From Thoreauomyces humboldtii (Eukaryota; Chytridiomycota; Chytridiomycetes; Spizellomycetales; Powellomycetaceae), in contig JADGJA010000738.1 of the NCBI GenBank assembly GCA_027596035.1, forward strand, positions 1-11,565: DNA of 11,565 bases, given 5' to 3'. Below, one piece after another: positions 1 through 7,719 of this stretch (within the stretch, counting starts at the first letter, position 1; every line of letters starts with the position of its first letter). The notes beneath the pieces are model-generated. The model worked only from the letters and a program-made list of their open reading frames with translations, made no database searches and was not told where the DNA came from. The position numbers and the translations under genes were made by a program.

Positions 1-341
1 GTAGCGGGGAGGGGGGTGGGTGCTTTGGATTGGATTGGATTGGATTGGGGAATGAGAAGAGCGTTTTCTTTTTTTTTGGTTTTTTTTGTGACGATGGATC
101 GACACGGCTGCTTGCAACGGAGTTGATACAGTCTGGGCTTTCGCTGGCTCGTTTGACGTCGGGAAGCGAGCCCTCGCGTGCCAAAGACCACGGATTCCCT
201 TCTCGAGGCGGGAGTAAAAACGTGGAAGGGTAAAAACGCGAAGAACGCAACTCGCCCTGAGGCTTTCTCTGCCTCCCTTCCTCTTCTGATCGCTACGTAC
301 AATGAAGGTTATGAATCAAACATGAGCCTGACCGCCAGCCG
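1..341. other. Left-edge noncoding stretch
   Basis: G-rich start, the ggatt microsatellite, two T-rich tracts (68-91), then mixed sequence. No convincing coding frame or RNA gene seen. Confidence 0.4.
30..51 (+). repeat. Five-base microsatellite (ggatt)n
   Basis: Four tandem copies of ggatt/gattg, then G-rich sequence. It does not match a known telomere repeat. Confidence 0.7.
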
Positions 342-691
342 ATGGCTGGCGCACCGCACGTTGCGACATCCGTTCCTCCCACATCCACGAAGATCGAAAT
401 CATGTTTAAGACCGACGCAAAGACCTTGGCTGGGCAGATCCTGTTCTTTGAGCACTACAACCAGGGATTGGACGCTTCTGCAAAGTACTCGAACGCCTCT
501 CTTGCAGATGAGGTGCTGTCAGTCGGGAATGTCGCCGTGCTGGATGCACGCGACCGTCTGGCACTTCTAGTAGCAAATGGCAGCACAATAGCGTCCTGCA
601 ATCATCAAGAACGTCGAGCAGTCTTCTGCCGTTCTCATCAATCGGATGATCTTTGCGTATCGAGATGTCAGCGTTAGCGAGGCGACAAGAA
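342..691 (+). pseudogene. Coding-like segments at the left end, unknown family
   Basis: From an ATG at 342 the frame reads STKIEIMFKTDAKTLAGQIL, FFEHYNQGLDASAKYSNASL, ADEVLSVGNVAVLDARDRLA, after which its quality falls. From 592 the next frame reads RPAIIKNVEQSSAVLINRMI and FAYRDVSVSEATR up to 691, where GTATGA could be a donor. Its partner would be TACTGAC plus ATCAG at 729-752, a textbook fungal intron end (61 nt). So this may be a real gene with small introns, although the intron joins to a Lys/Arg-rich frame that soon stops. No family recognised. Confidence 0.35.
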
Positions 692-752
692 GTATGAGCG
701 CCCAATTCTTTCAATGAGTGGCCCGTTTACTGACATATCCCCATCCCATCAG
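692..752 (+). other. Likely 61 nt intron
   Basis: Donor GTATGA (692), branch-like TACTGAC (729-735) and acceptor ATCAG (752) at spacings normal for fungal introns. The joined frames are not consistent with the best-looking frames on both sides, so the flanking gene may be damaged. Confidence 0.4.
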
Positions 753-1146
753 GCGCCTCCCCGAAGACAGCATCGACCTCGGCTCACCCAAGAAAGAGAA
801 GAAGAGAGCAACCAACAGAAAGACAACGGCGACGACGACCACAATGACCACCACAAACACGACGACAGCCACCAAGAAGAGGAAGAGCAAGGTGATCGTT
901 GACCGTGAGGAACCCCTTAGGCACGAGGATGACGAGGATGACGAGGATGAAGAAAGCTCTCGCGAAGCTCGGAAAGTCCGTTGTGTTACCGGATCACGAC
1001 ATCACCGCCTACGCTTGGCCCGCGATCAGAGCTTTGCGGGGTTTCTCAAACAGAGCACCCGAAACCGTAACTTTGTCTTGCCCCTGAAAGCATTCCAAGA
1101 GGCAAGAAGTCAACTGGACGATGCAAAGCACAGGCTCGCCGGATGA
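753..1146 (+). pseudogene. Low-complexity coding-like segment: basic, Thr-run, acidic
   Basis: The frame ending at TGA 1144-1146 reads LPEDSIDLGSPKKEKKRATN, a Thr-rich run, KKRKSKVIVDREEPLR, then an acidic run built from 9-bp repeats, and a final part (FVLPLKAFQEARSQLDDAKH). Two KK-R clusters look like nuclear localisation signals. A second frame (KKALAKLGKSVVLPDHDITA) also looks protein-like from 950 to 1080. Disordered nuclear or chromatin proteins have such composition, but composition alone does not identify a family. Confidence 0.3.
926..954 (+). repeat. 9-bp tandem repeat gatgacgag
   Basis: About three copies of gatgacgag with small end variation; encodes an Asp/Glu run. Confidence 0.7.
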
Positions 1147-1903
1147 GAAGCAGGCTCGGTTGATGAGAAGCAGGTCTACCGTCTCCTGAAAGTATCAGCA
1201 GCGACTACGGCCGCCACCCGTAGGCCGCTTAGTGCCAGTGCACGCAGGCTATAACTCAGGGAATCCTACGAATACAGATATTGTCCGACAAGTGACACCA
1301 CCAAGTCGGTAGTTGGAAAATTCTACCACACCAGCAAGCTCTACAAAAAATTCACATTGCGATAACAACACATAGCGATAACAACACATAGCGAGGGATC
1401 CGAGCAATTCAATCCTGTCGATTGCGACTCTATGAATTATGGAATCACATAACGGCTGTAAGGTTTGCCCACCGTACGAGTTAAGCTAACGTTGGTCCCG
1501 TGCAACTTTCGAGTTCAACAACCGTGCTGCGAATCAAATTTGGAACATCTGTAGCTTTGCAAAGTTTCGCTAAAAGTCAGGCTGGCGGGATGGGCGCTGC
1601 TCCTCGTGCTAGCTTTGAACTCGCCCGTACCATAAGAAACCATTCGCAGCTCCGATAGGTCAAGCGGCCCCGCGTGTACCAAGGAAAAGGTTCAACGAGA
1701 CCAATGGTTCGGTTCCTCGTACCCAAAACTACGTTCTCTCTCTTGACTTTCCGGGAAATCGAATGGAGTGATCAAGAGCGTTACGTATGAAGGAAGATCT
1801 TTGCGGACTGAGTCGGTCGCCTCGCACAAGAGATGGGATCTCGAGTTAACATTATGCTCCGATCGCCGTCTGCTCGGCTTGGGACCCAACTGCCGCCGAC
1901 GTT
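1147..1903. other. Stretch without a recognisable gene
   Basis: Apart from the 16-bp tandem duplication I see only short frames with many stops on both strands and no RNA gene. Confidence 0.4.
1359..1394 (+). repeat. 16-bp perfect tandem duplication
   Basis: Unit gcgataacaacacata occurs twice in a row (1359-1374, 1375-1390) and a third begins (gcga). It lies in a stretch without coding evidence. Confidence 0.9.
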
Positions 1904-1915
1904 TCATGAACAACC

Positions 1916-2185
1916 TTGATCGTTTCGGAAAGGAGGAGAATGACTTCTTCTTACGAGCACGATCTTCGCAATCACCATATTAACTTGGGCAATCCAAAGA
2001 TCGTCATCCACAATGTCACTGATGCCGAGTTTGTCAACGCCCTCGTCATCGAACGCTCCCAGCCAGGGAACGATCTGCTGGGCTCGTCCGGAGACCTCGA
2101 CGCTGCATCCTTCAGTACCCTCACCTGCCATGCTTCAGCGTCGGGTGTGATACGCCTCTCTTTCGCTATCCAAACCCCCACGTAG
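1916..2185 (+). pseudogene. Coding-like fragment upstream of the Argonaute-like piece, unknown
   Basis: The plus frame reads SSYEHDLRNHHINLGNPKIV, IHNVTDAEFVNALVIERSQP, GNDLLGSSGDLDAASFSTL and stops at 2185. It could be an upstream part of the Argonaute-like gene, but I see no Argonaute motif in it. The opposite strand is also open (2131-1904). Confidence 0.25.
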
Positions 2186-2362
2186 TCAACCCCGTCTGAA
2201 TCCCTCACTTCACTGTCGAGCACCCTACCTCCGACTACTCCCCTGCTGTGCCCCGGCTTCCCCTGCTGTGCCACTTTGTCCCTTCTTCCCCCGGCCTTCC
2301 CCAGTATATATAGCGACCCCCTGCCGATTCCCCCCGGTCACTTAGCACATTCCTCCGAATAT

Positions 2363-2485
2363 ACCTATCCTCGACTCTGTGCGTCTTACATCGGGAACCA
2401 CGAGCGACCTGTTCAACTTCCATTCGAACTTGTAGAGATCCCCGCCGACAAGAGTTACAAGGGCAAGCTCCACGAAGGCCAAACG
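2363..2485 (+). pseudogene. Argonaute-like fragment (end of PAZ domain to L2 linker)
   Basis: The frame reads TYPRLCASYIGNHERPVQLP, then FELVEIPADKSYKGKLHEGQT. Eukaryotic Argonautes have at this place the order YP-L, a Gly turn, L-P-E-(L/V), I, then K-L and QT at the end of PAZ, and this fragment keeps all of them. Right after QT comes GTGAGA at 2486, a possible intron donor, with acceptors at 2525 or 2546. No continuous PAZ start, MID or PIWI domain follows: the next 700 bases give only short broken frames, and I see no PIWI catalytic aspartates. A TATATATA string lies 60 bp upstream. Similarity is judged by eye; it is best read as a relic of an Argonaute gene, or as one exon of a badly fragmented one. 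Confidence 0.35.
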
Positions 2486-2546
2486 GTGAGATCTGGCCCC
2501 GTTCAAGCTTTGCCAACTTCCGTAGCCTCTCCGATCCCATCTCCAG
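2486..2546 (+). other. Possible intron after the Argonaute-like fragment
   Basis: Donor GTGAGA directly follows the QT codons. Candidate acceptors are CGTAG (2525, 40 nt) and CTCCAG (2546, 61 nt). Neither clearly restores a recognisable Argonaute frame. Confidence 0.3.
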
Positions 2547-2889
2547 GCTCGCGAGAGTGGTCATCTTGATTCGGATCGAGATTGAACCTGCACTTCGCAC
2601 GCAACTGCCGCGGACGGAGTAAAACTACCCCTTTTTCCGCTTCTAATCCACTCGAGGACCTGATTACCTGCCCGATAAGTCTGGGGAGCTGGAGCGCGTT
2701 GCGCCTATTAGCTGCGCAAGCTCAAGGGAGGGCAAGAGCCGTCCGGGCTGAGGTATGTCCTGTGAAGGTAGGTTTTCGTCACTTCTGTAAGTTTGCGTCC
2801 CTTGCTCGACGTCATCTGGCGATGCGGATGCAGCGTTGGAGTTGTTTTCGAAGCACGGCGGTCGCTTCTTTTCGCCGGTTTTATCTTCC
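2547..2889. other. Broken frames after the Argonaute-like fragment
   Basis: Several donor-like strings (GTATGT 2754, GTAGGT 2768, GTAAGT 2787) and short plus frames (EDLITCPISLGSWSALRLLA) occur here. Resemblance to the Argonaute linker that follows PAZ is too weak to claim. Confidence 0.25.
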
Positions 2890-3173
2890 GGATGTCAGTG
2901 TTCCGGGGATCAACCCGTTTCGTCACTCTTACCTTGGCGAGATACCACTCGCAAACCATGCGCCAAGTCGTGAGAGCCTGGTTCAAGGAAATAGCAGACA
3001 AGGTCCTTGATGTATCGATAGTTCAGCCTATTGCCATCGAAGCATGGCATGCATTGATGCGTAGACGCAAGACAACCGAATGGCGTGTCATCGGGAGCTC
3101 AAGAACAAATGGAATCGATTCTCACAAGCTGGAACTTTTGCCCGGTGAAACCGTTACTCAGCAGGAGTTTTGA
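2890..3173 (+). pseudogene. Coding-like fragment, unknown
   Basis: The frame reads FRGSTRFVTLTLARYHSQTM, RQVVRAWFKEIADKVLDVSI, VQPIAIEAWHALMRRRKTTE and ends at TGA 3171-3173. The amphipathic, mixed composition over about 85 residues looks protein-like. No start codon context, known motif or neighbour gives a function. Confidence 0.3.
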
Positions 3174-3658
3174 GCTGCCGCGGGACGAGAACTGCCGCCG
3201 GGCTCTGACGAGCTCACGTTGTGCTGGAAATCCGCTAGTACGAGTCAAGTGGCCTACATTAGTACTTTACTTGCCCTTGCTTGAAGCCGGAACCTTTTGA
3301 ATTCTCATCAGATTTCTTTGGAAGGAGAATGATCGCAATTCAAGCATGGGCCTCGCTTCGACCTCAGTTTGCTCGAAAAGACGATTACGGTTGGACTGAT
3401 ATGGGTATGGGCGGTCGCGAGGAGTGCGCAGCACCTTTGGAGAACCTTTGCACAACGAGGTTGTCCGCTTATCGACGTCGGCCGCAGACCGTTTGCGGCT
3501 CATTCTTTTGCCCTACTGCTTTTTCGAACCGGCGACAGACATGCATCGTCGGACGATGATGGGTAGAAGTGCTTCCACCTGAGCAGACCAACAATCTCTC
3601 GAGATTCCCCCACAGCAGCCAGAAGTCGAGGGAGCGAAGCGAAGCGGTCCATACGATC
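3174..3658. other. Weak frames only
   Basis: Two overlapping plus frames (LKPEPFEFSSDFFGRRMIAI; VWAVARSAQHLWRTFAQRGC) are modestly protein-like and there is an open minus frame (3503-3267). None is convincing. Confidence 0.25.
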
Positions 3659-3872
3659 CTGTGAACGAAAATGGATGTCCGATTTACTACATGCGGAGCT
3701 GGGCGCTCGCCGTTGCAGAGTTCCTACACATCGCGACTGTCTGGTACGAGAGACCTACTTTCGAATGAGTTCCGTGTTCCTCGTGTACTCTATCGACGAT
3801 GCTCAAGCTTTTGCAACCCTCCACGGTACCCTGTCTGAGATTCGGACCTTAGTTCCACAAAGAACGAGATAG
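3659..3872 (+). pseudogene. Coding-like fragments, unknown
   Basis: One frame reads VNENGCPIYYMRSWALAVAE, FLHIATVWYERPTFE and stops near 3769; a second takes over with LVRETYFRMSSVFLVYSIDD, AQAFATLHGTLSEIRTLVPQ, stopping at 3872. The handover without a donor or acceptor suggests a frameshift. Family unknown. Confidence 0.28.
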
Positions 3873-3951
3873 TGCGCATATCTCCTGTCCCGGAAGGACA
3901 AAGCCTATACCTAGATGGATACTATAATAAATCCCGACTCTCTCAAGATGT

Positions 3952-4203
3952 ATGGCCATCTCCGGAGCAGCGCGAGGTATTATTTCAATGGTCGAGCGAG
4001 TGGAGTCCATGATGGGAACGACCGGGATATTTCCGAATTGTACTCTATGCCAAGGGGCAAACGTCGTAGTTCAAGTCAACATCAATTATTATTCCGAGGA
4101 AGATCCGCGAGGACTCTATCCGTATTCAGCCCTCACAACGAGTTTTGCGCCTGATGGCCGGAAGAACGTCAATCACGCATCTAGACCTATCATTATCCCG
4201 TAA
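3952..4203 (+). pseudogene. Coding-like fragment, unknown
   Basis: The frame reads ARGIISMVERVESMMGTTGI, FPNCTLCQGANVVVQVNINY, YSEEDPRGLYPYSALTTSFA, PDGRKN and ends with TAA. This is one of the most protein-like pieces in the left region, but I recognise no family. Confidence 0.32.
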
Positions 4204-4217
4204 CATCGCTAAGTCCC

Positions 4218-4620
4218 ATGTGTTTGGTCCGAGACCAAACTTCGCAGTTAGAGCTGCTGGTGGGAAGCCCGTTACTTGTCTACTTTCCGAAGTCGGGACA
4301 AGTCTGCGTCTACCTACGTCTGACACGAACTGACGGAACATCTGGTAGAACTTACATATCTGATCTCCAGACCGGCGCTTGCAAGAGTACCGCCAAAGCT
4401 AGACTCTTCGTCGCATCATTCCGAAGTTATCTGTATGACCTTACCGGGCTCCGTATACAAGAGCAGATTTCAGAGCGGATTTGCGGAATGCAACAACGGC
4501 CTGGTTGAGGACACGATTGTTGACCATCTGAAGACTCTTCTTCCGTCAGGAGTTTTAGACACCCTTCTTCATGCACCGACAAAAAAGGAAAACGAGCCTG
4601 GTGCGGATCTGGGTCAATAA
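4218..4620 (+). pseudogene. Coding-like fragments leading into copy A, unknown
   Basis: One frame (SPLLVYFPKSGQVCVYLRLT, RTDGTSGRTYISDLQTGACK, KARLFVASFRSYLYDL) stops at 4508; a second (MTLPGSVYKSRFQSGFAECN, NGLVEDTIVDHLKTLLPSGV, LDTLLHAPTKKENEPG) runs to TAA 4618-4620, immediately before copy A. The VDHLKTLL part resembles LDHLAELG before copy B, so the duplication probably starts earlier than its clearly alignable part. Confidence 0.32.
4222..4240. repeat. Perfect 8-bp inverted repeat with 3-base loop
   Basis: GTTTGGTC, loop CGA, GACCAAAC. It would form a tight hairpin. No T-run follows, so it is not an obvious terminator. Confidence 0.7.
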
Positions 4621-4635
4621 ACATTCGAGACCCGG

Positions 4636-5217
4636 CCTCCGTTCCCTCCCAGACGAGCCCAAAATCCGATCATGTCACAACATTCTTCGTCCTCCGCGGG
4701 CTGTAGCAAATGCGCTTTAGGAGGTTCTTTATTAGAGGCGACAATCTCGGAGCCGGAAGTATGGATGGCCTTAACTTCAACCTCAATACCAAACGACCCC
4801 GTGCGGCAGATCCAGTAGTGACTGCCCTGTCAGAGCGAACGGAGAGGACGTGCAGACGGTCAAGGACTTACAACTGATTCTTTTCGGAGTCACGGGGCGC
4901 ATTTGCATAGGCGTTAGATGATACTTGCACCGTGGCGGACATTCTGTTTGTCCTTCTCACTGCAAGGGAATCCGCAGATATTTCGACTTCATGCGCGCGA
5001 TGCAAGCTTCCGGATCACCGCGCCCCGAGACGGTTACGAACTTTCTGCCGGACGGTCAAGGATCCTACTGTAAGCTTCTCCTGCGATGGGGATCGACGGT
5101 CGACGCCGTCCTCTTCTTCGAGAGCGCATCAACCAAATTATGGAAACGTATCTCCTTTGTTGAGTCGACCACGCTCAGGACGGCTGGCGCGTATTGTGCC
5201 CGCGCTTTCTTTTTGTG
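4636..5217 (+). repeat. Duplicated unit, copy A (diverged direct repeat of 6085-6625)
   Basis: Shared blocks in the same order as copy B are cctccgtt..cctcccagacga (4636), a block around 4738-4770 (atctcggagccggaag, tggatggcc), a weaker block (ANGEDVQTVKDLQLILFG in A), caccgtggcggac (4928), then a c-rich block, gtcaagga and a final block near 5190-5217. The net offset changes from about 1449 to 1395 across the copies, so indels have accumulated. The best-kept peptides are ATISEPEVWMA and TVADILFVLLTA. They lie in different frames, so the copy is not an open coding unit. No known family is recognised. Confidence 0.6.
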
Positions 5218-5790
5218 GAGACCAGCCGGCCGTTTCTCGCAATATTCGGGGGACAACGACGGCCGGGTTATGAGGGCCAAGTCAAAGCCTCAAGTTGTCT
5301 GACAGTGGCATGATGTTGCTCGCTGCTTTCTGGAGAACGCCACTGGAGGATCGAGCAAAGCGAATCAGCCCAGCGACCCAACGATCTTTGAGCTTTAGGC
5401 TGCCGAAAGACACTCTCTTCGTCCCCTCCATCCAAAGTGATCAATCTGTGCGAGTTTGACTATGCAACGAACTTTTGACACCACCCGAGAGGGGGAGAGG
5501 GAGGAAGGTACGAAGAGGGAAGGAACGCGCGGCAGGCAAGGGGAGGGAACGGAGGGAAGGGTTGTGCGAAACACACGTTTATTTACGGGTTGCACGAGCC
5601 CGTGCGCCTCTAGACTCAAAACTTGCTGCGCTGATGTAGAGAGCAACCTCAACAAGTTGATCAACGTCCCCTCGACTTGCTCTCGCAGTCAAGCCCAAGC
5701 CCTTACGATCCTTTGCCGCAGGCTTGCGTCTCGCCGTTCTTCCCCTTCTGCTCACAGTTTCTCTTTGTCTTTGCGTTCCTGAAAGAGCAA
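5218..5790. promoter_or_regulatory. Region between the copies, with a purine tract and the leader of the 5791 start
   Basis: The end of copy A is followed by a one-sided purine-rich tract (5487-5562, almost only G and A on the plus strand) and, nearer the 5791 start, pyrimidine-rich blocks (5729-5770) typical of fungal transcription start regions. No convincing gene is seen. The region is plausible as the promoter of the 5791 gene. Confidence 0.4.
5487..5562 (+). repeat. GA-rich low-complexity tract
   Basis: Repeated gggag, gaagg and agggaa motifs with very few pyrimidines, at about 230-300 bp upstream of the 5791 start. Confidence 0.7.
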
Positions 5791-6417
5791 ATGCCTTCCG
5801 AGTCTGGTTCTTCCCGGCGCTCGGGCAGGACTGCACAAGCTCTGGCCCAGCGTTCGATCTCACGGCCCGCATCTCCCATCTCCTCTTCCTCATCTGCACG
5901 GCGGGAGCCTGCTGTCTCCAGGGAGCTCTCAGAATCCGAGGTGGTGGTTTCTCCCGAAACCGTCACCCCGCGCTCGCTCTTGGATCACCTAGCCGAACTA
6001 GGTTTGGATATGCATCAAGGGTTTCCTGCACCTAAATCCTTATCTGGTCCCTTGCCCGACCCCAGTTCCTTGTCCGGTCGTTTCCCTCCGTTCACCTCCC
6101 AGACGAATCCAAAACCCAGTCAAATCCGAAGACCCTTCAGGCGGGGCTGTTGTTGCATTTCTATTGAAGGCGACGATCTCGGAGCCGGAAGCGTGGATGG
6201 CCCCAACTGCTGCACTGCTGATAAACGTCAAACTAAACGAAAAGGACATGCAGGCAACAAGGACCAACTTAATTCGAGCCCAGGGGGGTCGCAGATCGCA
6301 AAGGCGAGATCTCGCATAGTTTCACCGTGGCGGACGGTCTCTTCCATGTCCTTCTTACCAAGCAAGCGGCCGTTCGCCCCCGCCTTGGGTGACTACATTT
6401 CCGCCGACAGACGATGA
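5791..6417 (+). pseudogene. Probable gene start and N-terminal region of the copy B unit, unknown family
   Basis: An ATG at 5791 follows a pyrimidine-rich leader (ctcgccgttcttcccc and tttctctttgtc at 5729-5770) and opens a frame of 208 codons. The first 85 residues are disordered, rich in Ser, Arg, Pro and Glu (MPSESGSSRRSGRTAQALAQ at the start). A more regular segment follows (TPRSLLDHLAELGLDMHQGF), then a Pro/Ser-rich linker. From about 6120 the frame crosses the duplicated unit, where another frame (ATISEPEAWMAP) looks more protein-like, so the real reading frame has probably shifted. No GTANGT-type donor near 6000-6130 explains the change as an intron. The LLDHLAEL stretch has a weak counterpart before copy A (TIVDHLKTLLPSGVLDTLLH at 4520-4580), suggesting both copies descend from one gene. 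Function unknown. Confidence 0.4.
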
Positions 6418-6625
6418 TTTACGCTGGGTCGCTGAACAATTTGAACTGTAATGTACAAGGAAAGGCCGTCATCTCCGTATCGTCGAAAATGGAACGCAAA
6501 CGACTTGCATTGGTATCACCGTGTTTGGCAACAAAGACCTTTCCAGCCACTTGACCGAGTTCATCTGGATTGACCCCACTCACCGGCGTTGCGGATTTGG
6601 CACGCCGGTCCTTTTCGTGCTTTTC
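6085..6625 (+). repeat. Duplicated unit, copy B (diverged direct repeat of 4636-5217)
   Basis: Same block order as copy A. Peptides corresponding to copy A are ATISEPEAWMAPTAALLI (from 6170) and SFTVADGLFHVLLTKQAAV (from 6318). Their frames differ by one base here and by two in copy A, as expected if both copies are decaying or if an intron separates them. The copy sits downstream of a plausible gene start at 5791. Confidence 0.6.
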
Positions 6626-6655
6626 GATTACCACTGATATCCTCAGTACCGTCAG
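6450..6655 (+). pseudogene. Coding-like fragment downstream of the copy B start, unknown
   Basis: One frame reads KGRHLRIVENGTQTTCIGIT, FGNKDLSSHLTEFIWIDP and LFVLFDYH before a stop at about 6637; a second overlapping frame (GKAVISVSSKMERKRLALVS) also looks protein-like. The first half corresponds to copy A around 5045-5110. Family unknown. The opposite strand is open as well (6634-6419), so strand is not fully settled. Confidence 0.3.
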
Positions 6656-6743
6656 ATGGCAAGAGTAGTAAGCATCGAGATGCTCAAAGCCAAGAGCGAG
6701 AAAAGTAGTGTAGCAGGGCGGCGGTCATTGGTACACGCTCTTG

Positions 6744-7107
6744 AGGGTTGAGCTGCCCTGAACGCCGGTTCCTTTCGTCTCGTTAAAGTCTTAGAGTCGG
6801 CTATCCCTTTCTGGGAAAGTCTCGACTTTCAGTCCTCTCGTTCGCAAATGGGAGGAAACTTCTACATTCGCCGCCTGAACCGGACCATCTACCGCTGCAA
6901 CATGGGCTGCTGGCGCTTACATCCACCGGCAATGACATCTTCGACTACAGGAACCCCGAACCGGACCTCGTTAGATATGGGAGATTGCTATCGGATGCAA
7001 TGGAGGGCAAGTGGAAGATCGTCACCGATGGATCTCGTCGCCTTATGAACGATACAACGGAGGACGCCGAGGGGTTTGAGTCGTGCTTCGGAGAGCGACA
7101 AGTATGA
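6744..7107 (+). pseudogene. Coding-like fragments, unknown
   Basis: The frame from 6756 reads ALNAGSFRLVKVLESAIPFW, ESLDFQSSRSQMGGNFYIRR, LNRTIYRCNMGCWRL. After about 6920 the neighbouring frame takes over: TSTGNDIFDYRNPEPDLVRY, GRLLSDAMEGKWKIVTDGSR, RLMNDTTEDAEGFESCFGER, ending in TGA near 7105. The charged, mixed composition of the second piece is protein-like. A frame change or a small intron lies around 6905-6930. This may be the 3' part of the gene that starts at 5791. No family recognised. Confidence 0.35.
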
Positions 7108-7129
7108 TGAATTTGTCGGCACCAACCCG

Positions 7130-7477
7130 TGTGCGAGACGGGTGAGTCTGAAGTTCGATGGACATGCGAAGGGATGATGGCTCAAAAGACCTGGATGTGT
7201 AAGCATCTTCACGACCTGATTCCGTTGATGGTATGACTGACCTCCGGTCACCTCGACAGACGCGGCCCAAATGGTCCGTTGCATGGACCTGTCGCTCCCC
7301 ATTTCTCATGCGTGCATGCACGACGGGATAGACTGTTTGCAAAGCATCGAAGTCAAGACGGCCAACATTGTGTCAACCAAAAGGGTGTCGGTAAGCGTCG
7401 CGTCGAGTCCAGGTGCTGCACGTGCTGATCAACTCTTATGGATTCTTGGTTTATTTTTTCACCTTATTTTGGATTCG
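7130..7477 (+). other. Spacer with a weak open frame between the decayed region and the tRNA-like element
   Basis: A plus-strand frame (QMVRCMDLSLPISHACMHDG, IDCLQSIEVKTANIVSTKRV) ends in a GTAAGC donor-like site at 7391. It also contains a perfect 12-bp palindrome CGTGCATGCACG (7311-7322) and a T-rich stretch (7445-7472). I cannot assign a gene. Confidence 0.25.
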
Positions 7478-7515
7478 GACACCATGGCCGAGTGGTCTAA
7501 GGCGGTTGGACTTAA
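7478..7515 (+). pseudogene. tRNA-Leu(UAA)-like 5' half without a matching 3' half
   Basis: GACACCA (7478-7484) could be the acceptor strand, followed by TGGCCGAGTGGTCTAAGGCG, a textbook D-arm and A-box of fungal leucine tRNAs, and an anticodon stem TTGGA with loop CTTAA giving anticodon TAA (7513-7515). A normal tRNA would continue with a purine, TCCAA, a long variable arm, a GGTTCGANNCC T-arm and TGGTGTC. None of these is found within the next 150 bases; the nearest T-loop-like string (gattcgac, 7580) lacks a pairing stem. It may be a truncated tRNA gene, a tRNA-derived retroelement head, or an intron-bearing gene with an unusual 3' exon. The sequence stands between the decayed left region and the 3' end of the arrestin gene. 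Confidence 0.5.
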
Positions 7516-7719
7516 CTGTCTGTTTCGAGGATTCCCGACCTACATGCAATATGTACATGCAACAAAGATGCGGGGTTGGGATTCGACGGGACCAGAAACG
7601 GGGAAGACATTCATTTTATTGACACAAGGCAATCACGGATGAGAGCCAGGAAAACTCCAGATTCGGAGGACTCTCTCACTTATCCTTTCCTGATACCTTT
7701 CCCTACTCTCCGAATCTCA

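Noticed and set aside
870..960. KKRKSKVIVD followed by an acidic run, resembling the middle of Rad21-type kleisins
   Set aside because: The match is a short basic stretch only; the conserved N- and C-terminal kleisin domains are not found around it.
1040..1080. PETVT-coding string shared with 5020-5040 and 5955-5970, as a third copy of the duplicated unit
   Set aside because: Flanking sequence does not align with copies A or B, so the short match is likely chance.
3952..4203. Virus-derived capsid-like fragment (NINYYSEEDPRGLYPY)
   Set aside because: It has only a vague look of a capsid; no conserved viral motif can be named, so no viral origin is claimed.
6169..6190. GDD motif in the 5791 frame, as in an RNA-dependent RNA polymerase
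   Set aside because: Copy A has GDN in a different frame context, no other polymerase motif is near, and another frame through the same bases is more protein-like.
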